From the NCBI GenBank assembly GCA_002479245.1, contig DLMG01000224.1, positions 1 through 11,828 on the forward strand: 11,828 nt of DNA, written 5' to 3'. Shown here piece by piece: positions 6,664 through 11,828 of this stretch. Each line of letters begins with the position of its first letter. Position 1 is the stretch's first letter. The notes below the pieces were generated by a model. That model worked only from the letters and a program-made list of their open reading frames with translations. It was not told the DNA's origin and searched no databases. A program made the translations under genes and the position numbers. The DNA is from Verrucomicrobia subdivision 3 bacterium UBA7542 (GTDB lineage Bacteria > Verrucomicrobiota > Verrucomicrobiia > Limisphaerales > UBA11358).

Positions 6664-8704
6664 ATCACCCGGTGGCGGGAACAAGCCCACCACCAAAGCA
6701 ACACTGGGATTAACAGGACTGACCATAAACGCCATGGCCTTGATTGCGCCCGGCGCATTCTTGTGGCTGACGTTTCAGGAGCAATCACTCTACGGCGCGC
6801 CGATGGCCGGCTGCGCGATGTGGGTCGGCCTGCTGGCCGCGCTGCTGCTGTGCTTCGCGACGGCGATCAGCTATGCCGAGCTCTCCAAACTCTATCCCGG
6901 CGCGGGTTCTTCATACCTTTACGCCGAACAGGCGTTCTTGTCCAAGACCCATGCGTATAAATTTGCGCGCATCGCCAAATTTTTCACCGGCTGGGCCAGC
7001 CATTTGTATTACTGGGTTTACCCAGGCTTGATGGTCGGGGTGACGGCGATTCTCGGCGGCTATCTGGCCAGCCAGTTTTGGCCGAACACCTTCAGCGGCA
7101 CCTACAACAGCCCGTTGTTCATGTGGATTTTCTGCATCGTATTCTCACTGCTCGTGGGTTACATCGCCTACCGCGGCGTGAATGGCAGTACGGCGGTCAA
7201 CATGGGGATCAATGTCATCCAGATTACCGCGCTGGTGGTTTTCGCGGTCATGGCCATCGCCTATCGCACCAATCATCCGCAAGGATCAGTGGGCTGGCAT
7301 CTGTCCAACGGAACTCCGGTGAACTACAATGTTGATCAAGTCAACGTGCTGGACGACAAGAATCAGCCCGTGCCGGACACTTGGGCCGATGGTTCTCGGA
7401 AAATCGCACAAGATGCGAATGGCAAGGATTTGATGGGCAAAGATGGCAAACCTGTTCCCGCCATCAAGCAACAAGACCGGCAAGTCTCGGCTGACGACCT
7501 GGACAAAACCAAGAACACCGACGCTGTGGTGTTGGGCACCTTGACCGTGATGGGACTCGCCGTGGGCGACCCGTATCCGGTCTTTCAAAAGGACGATGCC
7601 GGCAAGCTCAAATTGGACAAGGATGGTCACGCGATATCCGATCCGTTCATTTTAAGCTACAAGCCCGAAGACGCCGTCACCGGCAAACCGGGCGACGCGA
7701 AAGATCCGCAAACATTTAATTTTCACACTTCGGCCAAGTCGGTCATTGTTCCGCATAAAATGAACTTCCTCTTCATTCAGGCGTGCATTGCGATTCTCCT
7801 GCTCGTGGGTTTCGAGTCGGTGACTTCCATGGGTGAAGAAGCGAAGAATCCCAAGAAGGACATCGGGCGGGCGGTGTTGCTGTCCTTGGTAATTCAGGGC
7901 GCAATGTGTTACATGTTCGAGTATTTTGCCGCGAATTATTTCCTGAACAGCGGCTACACAGTCTCGAACGCCGGCGCTTCCGGCGCGCCGCTCGGCGACA
8001 TGATGGTGCTCGTCGGCACGTGGATGTTTGGCAGCTATGCGGCGGGCCGGGCGTTCATGCTCGTGCAGGCCGGCACTGTGTTCCTGGCGTTGATCGGCAC
8101 GACCCTGGCCTGCATCAACACCGGCGCGCGGGTGACTTATGCGATGGGCCGCGACGAAGAAGTGCCGTCGCACTTCGGCTTGATACATGGCCGGACGCTC
8201 TCCCCGCACCGGGCGATCTGGACGCTGGTGATGATCTCGATGGTCTTCGGCATTCTGACAACGCTGATCTATCTCGGCGGGCAATCCTCGGACTTGGCGG
8301 CGTTGGACAAACACAACTTTTGGTATAGCTTCGGCATCTTCTCACCGCACGCTTATACCTGGCTGCCCAATTCGCTGGTCACCATTACTCTCATCAGCAA
8401 CTTCGGCACGTTCCTGCTCTATATGACGACTTGCATCGTGGCCATCGTGGCGTTCAAAGAGCACCACAGTTTCAACGGGTTCAAGCATTTCGTTGTGCCC
8501 ATCTTCGGACTGTTGGCGAACTTGGGCTGCATGTTGTTCTATCTGGTCGGCCCGTTCTCGGTCAGCGGCATGAGCTGGCATGAACCTTACATCGCGCTTG
8601 GTTTCGCTGCGGTCTGGGGCATTTATGGCGTCATTTACTTCAAATCGAGAAGCGCCAAACTTGGCCGGTCCGCGATCCTTGCCGAGAAACCTGCATTAAG
8701 TTGA
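6647..8704 (+). CDS. APC-superfamily amino acid/amine permease with large periplasmic insert
   Basis: This is a 685-residue polytopic membrane protein of the amino acid-polyamine-organocation superfamily. TM1 (about 25-45, GLTINAMALIAPGAFLWLTF), the YPGAGSSYLYAEQAF segment after TM2, and the TM6 region FESVTSMGEEAKNPKKDIGRAV are typical of the family and imply inward transport of an amino acid or amine; the substrate cannot be read from sequence. About 165 residues (roughly 207-371) lie between TM5 and TM6, a loop expected on the periplasmic side, where family members are usually much shorter. The insert is hydrophilic and rich in D/K/G/P motifs (SNGTPVNYN at 220-228, DANGKDLMG, KDGKPVPA, DKDGHAISD). 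The gene follows PII gene 2 and ends at a strong hairpin, so the two form a bicistronic unit that PII 2 might regulate at the membrane. Confidence 0.9.
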   Translation: MTNEPTSPGGGNKPTTKATLGLTGLTINAMALIAPGAFLWLTFQEQSLYGAPMAGCAMWVGLLAALLLCFATAISYAELSKLYPGAGSSYLYAEQAFLSKTHAYKFARIAKFFTGWASHLYYWVYPGLMVGVTAILGGYLASQFWPNTFSGTYNSPLFMWIFCIVFSLLVGYIAYRGVNGSTAVNMGINVIQITALVVFAVMAIAYRTNHPQGSVGWHLSNGTPVNYNVDQVNVLDDKNQPVPDTWADGSRKIAQDANGKDLMGKDGKPVPAIKQQDRQVSADDLDKTKNTDAVVLGTLTVMGLAVGDPYPVFQKDDAGKLKLDKDGHAISDPFILSYKPEDAVTGKPGDAKDPQTFNFHTSAKSVIVPHKMNFLFIQACIAILLLVGFESVTSMGEEAKNPKKDIGRAVLLSLVIQGAMCYMFEYFAANYFLNSGYTVSNAGASGAPLGDMMVLVGTWMFGSYAAGRAFMLVQAGTVFLALIGTTLACINTGARVTYAMGRDEEVPSHFGLIHGRTLSPHRAIWTLVMISMVFGILTTLIYLGGQSSDLAALDKHNFWYSFGIFSPHAYTWLPNSLVTITLISNFGTFLLYMTTCIVAIVAFKEHHSFNGFKHFVVPIFGLLANLGCMLFYLVGPFSVSGMSWHEPYIALGFAAVWGIYGVIYFKSRSAKLGRSAILAEKPALS

Positions 8705-8726
8705 AGTCAAGGAGGACAACGCACAG

Positions 8727-8754
8727 CCCGGCCACCGTCACGGTGGCCGGGTTT
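8727..8754 (+). terminator. Rho-independent-like terminator after the APC permease
   Basis: An 11-bp perfect stem (CCCGGCCACCG at 8727-8737 and CGGTGGCCGGG at 8741-8751) with a TCA loop begins 22 bp after the permease stop and is followed by TTTCATTT. The G/C-rich stem is very stable; the T tract is short. It separates the PII 2-permease operon from the kinase/phosphatase gene. Confidence 0.8.
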
Positions 8755-8762
8755 CATTTACC

Positions 8763-8776
8763 CCCGCTTCGGCGGG
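8763..8776 (+). other. Small UUCG-tetraloop hairpin upstream of the kinase/phosphatase gene
   Basis: CCCGC (8763-8767), a TTCG loop and GCGGG (8772-8776) form a short, very stable hairpin with no T tract after it. It may be a 5'-leader structure of the following gene or a backup part of the preceding terminator. No convincing sigma-70 or sigma-54 promoter was found between here and the ATG at 8840. Confidence 0.45.
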
Positions 8777-8839
8777 ACAACATCCGATCGACTTACAGTC
8801 TTTCGCTCAACAACATTGTCGGATACCCTTGGACCGCCC

Positions 8840-10600
8840 ATGAAAATAAAATGCTTCCAGCTTTCCAGCATAGGAACCGTTCGCGACCACAACGAAGATT
8901 TCATCGCTTTTTGGGAGCCGGAAGATTTTCAGCAATTGCAGGCCATCGGCAGCGTCGCCGTTCTGGCCGACGGTGTGGGCGGCGAAGGCAATGGTGACAT
9001 TGCCAGCCGCTTGGCGGTGGAAACCGTGCTGGCTATTTTCAAGGAAACCAAGCCCGAAACCGCCCTCACGAGTTTGGTGCGCCAGATTTTTGACGAAGCT
9101 TCCGCTAAAATTTTTCAGACCGCCCAAAAACAAGGCCGCATGTCCACCACGCTGCTGACCTCCATTTTTCGCGACGACAAGGTCACCATTGCCCACGTCG
9201 GCGATTCCCGCTCCTACCTTATCCGCGCCGGAAAAATCAAGCGGATGACCACCGACCATTCTTACACCACGTTGCAGGTCAAATTGGGATTGTTGCTGGA
9301 ACGCAATGCCATGACCAGTCAGCACCGCTCAACGTTGACGCGGTGCGTCGGTGCCGAGCCCTATTGCCATTATGACATTTCAACCGTGGCATTGGAGAAA
9401 GATGACATCATCCTCCAATGCTCGGACGGACTTTATGGCTTTGTTTTGGACGATGAAATTCTGGATGCGGTGATCAAGTATCATCCCGGGGAAGCGTGCA
9501 AACGGCTGATTGAACAGGCCGAACGCCGCCAGGCCAGCGACAACGTTTCCGTCCAGATTATTCAGGTGTGGCAGGTGGAACAGTCGTTGCAGGCCCAGAG
9601 TGCCGCCGATAAAACCCGCCGTCCGTTCGGGAATAATATCGGCGTGGGGCATTTGCTCGATGACCGGTTTGAAATCACCGACGTCATCGCCAAGAGCGGC
9701 ATGGCTTCGCTGTTCAAAGCCAACGACCGGCAAACCGGCAAGGCGGTGGCCTTGAAAATTCCCTATTTGCAAATCGAAAGCGACCCGGCGGGATTTGACC
9801 GTTTTCGTCGTGAGGAAGAAATCGGGGTTCGGCTCAATCATCCGTATATCCTGAAAATTCTTCCCGTTGAAAAAAAGAGCCGGCCTTACATCGCGATGGA
9901 ATATCTCGAAGGCCAGACCTTGAGCGAATTGCTGCGCAACGTGCGGCCCTTGCCGGAACCGGACGCGGTCAAAATCGCCAGCCGCATTTGCACCGCCCTC
10001 TCCTATATGCACCAAAGTGGAGTCCTGCATCGCGATTTGAAGCCGGCCAACATCATGCTTTGCAACGACGGCTCGATTCGCATCATGGATTTTGGAATTG
10101 CCCGGGCGGCAAATTCCCGGCGGCTCACCTTTGTCGGCTTCACGCCCACGATGGGCACGCCCGATTACATGGCACCGGAGCAGGTCAAAGGCAGCCGGGG
10201 CGACGAACGGACGGACATCTACAGCCTGGGAGCGATCCTGTACGAAACGGCCACGGGCGAACCGCCATTCGCCGGCGACAGCCCTTATGTAATCATGAAT
10301 GCCCGCGTCACGGGTGACCCACAGGCGCCGCGAAAAATAAATCCGAATCTGACGCCCGTGCTGGAGGAAATCATTCTTCACGCGATGGAACGCGATCCGA
10401 AGAAGCGGTATCAAACCGCTCTTGAAATGAGAACCGAACTGGAGAATTACGAGGCGGTGGTCATGACCAGCCGCCACAGCCGGTTGCAGGCGCCACAGAT
10501 CTGGAAATCGCGGTTCCGAATGGTGCCCATGATCATCGGCTTTGTCTTATTGCAGGTGGCCATCTTTTTGCTTTTGCTGTGGCATTTCCGAAAACACTGA
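8840..10600 (+). CDS. Bifunctional PP2C phosphatase-Ser/Thr protein kinase with C-terminal membrane anchor
   Basis: This 586-residue protein joins two opposing enzymes. Residues 1-240 are a PP2C/PPM phosphatase with the metal-site motifs RDHNED (15-20), ADGVGG (Asp44), MSTTLL, HVGDSRSYL, CSDGL and ASDNVS. Residues ~275-545 are a Hanks-type kinase with VALK (K306), HRDLKPANI (D399), DFG (D417), MGTPDYMAPEQ and DIYSLG. The glycine loop is degenerate (IAKSGMASLFKA). A hydrophobic helix at about 562-583 followed by RKH predicts a tail anchor, with both catalytic domains in the cytoplasm. The ATG at 8840 puts the PP2C domain at the N-terminus; an in-frame TTG at 8816 would add eight residues. Such fusions are known and some lie near nitrogen-assimilation genes. 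Lying between two PII-transporter modules, it may act on PII or the transporters, but that is inference. Confidence 0.95.
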   Translation: MKIKCFQLSSIGTVRDHNEDFIAFWEPEDFQQLQAIGSVAVLADGVGGEGNGDIASRLAVETVLAIFKETKPETALTSLVRQIFDEASAKIFQTAQKQGRMSTTLLTSIFRDDKVTIAHVGDSRSYLIRAGKIKRMTTDHSYTTLQVKLGLLLERNAMTSQHRSTLTRCVGAEPYCHYDISTVALEKDDIILQCSDGLYGFVLDDEILDAVIKYHPGEACKRLIEQAERRQASDNVSVQIIQVWQVEQSLQAQSAADKTRRPFGNNIGVGHLLDDRFEITDVIAKSGMASLFKANDRQTGKAVALKIPYLQIESDPAGFDRFRREEEIGVRLNHPYILKILPVEKKSRPYIAMEYLEGQTLSELLRNVRPLPEPDAVKIASRICTALSYMHQSGVLHRDLKPANIMLCNDGSIRIMDFGIARAANSRRLTFVGFTPTMGTPDYMAPEQVKGSRGDERTDIYSLGAILYETATGEPPFAGDSPYVIMNARVTGDPQAPRKINPNLTPVLEEIILHAMERDPKKRYQTALEMRTELENYEAVVMTSRHSRLQAPQIWKSRFRMVPMIIGFVLLQVAIFLLLLWHFRKH

Positions 10601-10647
10601 TGGCGGCGACGAATATAGTACCTCGAACCCGCTGGCTTTTAAGCGTT

Positions 10648-10663
10648 TTTGCGGCCGCGCAAA
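10648..10663. promoter_or_regulatory. Inverted repeat TTTGCG-N4-CGCAAA upstream of the sRNA promoter
   Basis: This 16-bp dyad contains the GCGGCCGC palindrome and lies 48 bp after the kinase stop codon. Its centre is about 64 bp upstream of the start predicted from the -24/-12 element at 10693-10709. It resembles the TGCGC-bearing dyads at 491-510 and 10989-11007 in sequence type, but spacing differs, so one shared regulator is not established. No T run follows it on the + strand, so it is not a convincing terminator for the kinase gene. Confidence 0.35.
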
Positions 10664-10692
10664 TTGACCAACCATGACCGCGCTGCCGGTCA

Positions 10693-10709
10693 CTGGCAAG
10701 GAGTTTGCT
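10693..10709 (+). promoter_or_regulatory. Additional sigma-54-like promoter with no protein gene directly downstream
   Basis: CTGGCAAGGAGTTTGCT has GG (10695-10696) and GC (10707-10708) 12 bp apart; TGGCA and TTGCT are both intact. Predicted start is near 10720. The next 320 bp contain no credible protein gene but do contain several stable hairpins, so the likely product is a small RNA or a long leader for PII gene 3 (ATG 11141). Confidence 0.65.
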
Positions 10710-10719
10710 AATTAAGTCT

Positions 10720-10868
10720 TGCGAAAACAAGAATTCAAAATTGGGAAAAATGGTTGCGTGAAGCAACTGCGGATTACATTTCCAACTGCAGCGAGAAATC
10801 GTTGTGGTTGGTTGCTGGGTGAGTGCGGCGGGTGCCGCAAGGTGCCCGCCGCTTCATGACGATCGTCA
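10720..10868 (+). ncRNA. Candidate sigma-54-driven structured small RNA
   Basis: Downstream of the -24/-12 element the + strand can fold into three successive hairpins. (1) GGUUGC region: stem 10753-10757/10763-10767 with loop GTGAA. (2) A 13-bp stem 10782-10794/10799-10811 closed by a GAAA tetraloop, with three G-U pairs. (3) A 12-bp stem 10825-10836/10841-10852 closed by a GCAA tetraloop, with two G-U pairs and otherwise G/C-rich. The G-U pairs would be A-C mismatches on the opposite strand, which favours a + strand RNA. CAACTGC occurs in both hairpins 1 and 2 and GGTTG three times, so alternative pairings are possible. The 3' end is uncertain: hairpin 3 is followed by TTCATGACG, not a T run. 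No family is recognised. Confidence 0.5.
10857..10868. promoter_or_regulatory. 12-bp perfect palindrome TGACGATCGTCA
   Basis: The palindrome begins 4 nt after the last strong hairpin of the putative RNA and is followed by AAAACACG. It could be a dimeric regulator's operator for the downstream PII 3-amt promoter (about 195 bp upstream of its predicted start) or part of the RNA 3' structure. No regulator is assigned. Confidence 0.35.
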
Positions 10869-10940
10869 AAACACGAGATAAAATTGTCGTGAAAGTGTTG
10901 GGATCGTGGTGGTGAAGAATGCTCTGGCTGTGCAAAACAC

Positions 10941-10973
10941 AACAGCGTCGGGAGGGTTTTGCCTTTCGCTGTT
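10941..10973. other. Inverted repeat AACAGCG/CGCTGTT in the PII 3 upstream region
   Basis: Perfect 7-bp arms at 10941-10947 and 10967-10973 enclose 19 bp that can form a smaller AGG/CCT stem. The + strand continues with AAAAAAT, so it is not a + strand terminator. It may be a hairpin in a long leader if transcription from 10693-10709 reads through to PII gene 3. The remaining sequence from 10869 to 11031 shows no credible gene. Confidence 0.35.
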
Positions 10974-10988
10974 AAAAAATGTTCCGTT

Positions 10989-11007
10989 GCGCATCAAGGT
11001 GTTGCGC
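10989..11007. promoter_or_regulatory. Inverted repeat GCGCA-N9-TGCGC with an IHF-like core
   Basis: The dyad shares GCGCATC-N2-GGT and a TGCGCG right arm with the site before PII gene 1 (491-510), with a spacer one base shorter. The CATCAAGGTGTTG inside it matches the IHF consensus WATCAA-N4-TTR except at the first base. Its centre is about 61 bp upstream of the predicted start, between the usual enhancer zone and the -24 box, where IHF commonly bends DNA at sigma-54 promoters. Confidence 0.4.
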
Positions 11008-11031
11008 GAACTGCGGGAAGAATTTGATGTG

Positions 11032-11048
11032 CTGGCATTGCCGTTGCT
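11032..11048 (+). promoter_or_regulatory. Sigma-54 (-24/-12) promoter for PII gene 3-amt
   Basis: CTGGCATTGCCGTTGCT has GG (11034-11035) and GC (11046-11047) 12 bp apart and is nearly identical to the PII gene 2 promoter, including the AA that follows. Predicted start is near 11059, about 82 nt upstream of the ATG at 11141. NtrC/RpoN control of glnK-amtB operons is well established, so this is the expected arrangement. Confidence 0.9.
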
Positions 11049-11140
11049 AAAGGCGGCTCGACCAGGCTTAGTGTCTCCTGTTTCACTCACAAGCTGTGCC
11101 GCTTGGCTTGGTCGGAACAAACAACTCAACCCAGCATTAA

Positions 11141-11479
<339 letters not shown>

Positions 11480-11516
11480 GCAATTAAACCAACTTGAACC
11501 TCATCCAATTAAAAAA

Positions 11517-11828
11517 ATGAAACGATATCTTTTGACACTTGCTTTGATTGCAACCACCGCACTTGGCGTATTCACGTCACGCGCGGATGACACGAATGCA
11601 CCGGTTGCGGCTTCGGCGGCCACGAATGCGGCACCGGCCACGCCACCGCCATTGCCTGCGGCTTCGCTGGACCAACGCGTTGCGGCACTTGAGGCCTACA
11701 TTGCCAACAGTGACCCGACAGCTCCGCTTAAGGACACCAATGGCACCCAAGTGGTCGCCAACACTGCGATCATCGGCAATCCCGGTCCCGGCCATAACGC
11801 GTGGTTGTTGACCAGCACGGCGTTGGTG
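11517..11828 (+). CDS. amt: Ammonium transporter (Amt family) with signal peptide, 3' truncated
   Basis: The first 104 residues are in the window and the frame is still open at its end. Residues 1-23 form a signal peptide (MKRYLLTLALIATTALGVFT, likely cleavage after SRA). They are followed by an Ala/Pro/Thr-rich stretch, a short heptad-like segment LDQRVAALEAYI (51-62) and DTNGTQVVAN (73-82). GHNAWLLTSTALV (92-104) then matches the first transmembrane segment of Amt/MEP/Rh transporters (NxxW, STALV). The extension of roughly 65 residues between signal peptide and TM1 would be periplasmic. Amt conducts ammonium across the inner membrane as a trimer gated by PII. The 37-bp spacer from PII gene 3 contains two CAATTAAA copies (11481-11488, 11506-11513) and no terminator, so the two genes are probably co-transcribed. 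Family membership rests on the TM1 motif and the PII neighbour. Confidence 0.88.
   Translation, partial: MKRYLLTLALIATTALGVFTSRADDTNAPVAASAATNAAPATPPPLPAASLDQRVAALEAYIANSDPTAPLKDTNGTQVVANTAIIGNPGPGHNAWLLTSTALV

Noticed and set aside
9380..10477. Minus-strand open frame of 365 codons opposite the kinase/phosphatase gene
   Set aside because: It lies opposite intact PP2C and kinase motifs, has no recognisable domain, and has the composition of a shadow frame.
10648..10663. Terminator of the kinase gene
   Set aside because: The dyad has a T run before it rather than after it on the + strand, so it does not read as an intrinsic terminator in the gene's direction.
10720..10868. Known glutamine riboswitch class for the structured region
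   Set aside because: The two long GNRA-capped stems do not look like the compact glnA-motif three-way junction, and the region is over 270 nt from the PII gene 3 start codon.

Overview
The window is bacterial chromosomal DNA with genes almost entirely on the + strand. It is probably from a Verrucomicrobiota-like lineage. That placement is an inference, based on the Amt protein with a cleavable signal peptide, the enlarged extracytoplasmic loops in transporters, and the mostly Shine-Dalgarno-poor A/C-rich leaders; no marker gene is present to prove it.

Layout: the 3' end of an OmpR/KdpE-type response regulator (2-334); a regulatory gap with a sigma-54 promoter; PII gene 1 followed by kdpA, kdpB and kdpC (650-5792); a gap of about 450 bp; a second sigma-54 promoter, PII gene 2 and an APC-superfamily permease (6247-8704), closed by a strong hairpin terminator; a PP2C phosphatase/Ser-Thr kinase fusion (8840-10600); a 540-bp gap holding an unassigned sigma-54-like promoter, a highly structured putative small RNA and a further sigma-54 promoter; then PII gene 3 and the start of an ammonium transporter that runs off the window (11517-11828).

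The unifying theme is three modules, each made of its own sigma-54-type promoter, its own 112-residue PII protein and its own transporter: K+ (KdpABC), probable amino acid or amine (APC), and ammonium (Amt). PII-Amt pairing is classical. PII-Kdp and PII-APC pairing under -24/-12 promoters is unusual and suggests that K+ and organic-N uptake are placed under nitrogen control. All three PII proteins carry Ser49 and Tyr51 in the T-loop, and a kinase/phosphatase fusion sits between modules 2 and 3, so phosphorylation in addition to, or instead of, uridylylation is a testable idea.

Other signals: the periplasmic parts of all three transporters carry extra sequence with a related D/S-x-N/K-G-x-P/Q-V/I-x-x-N motif. 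The 10.7-10.87 kb gap appears to encode a sigma-54-driven structured RNA with two long GNRA-capped stems.
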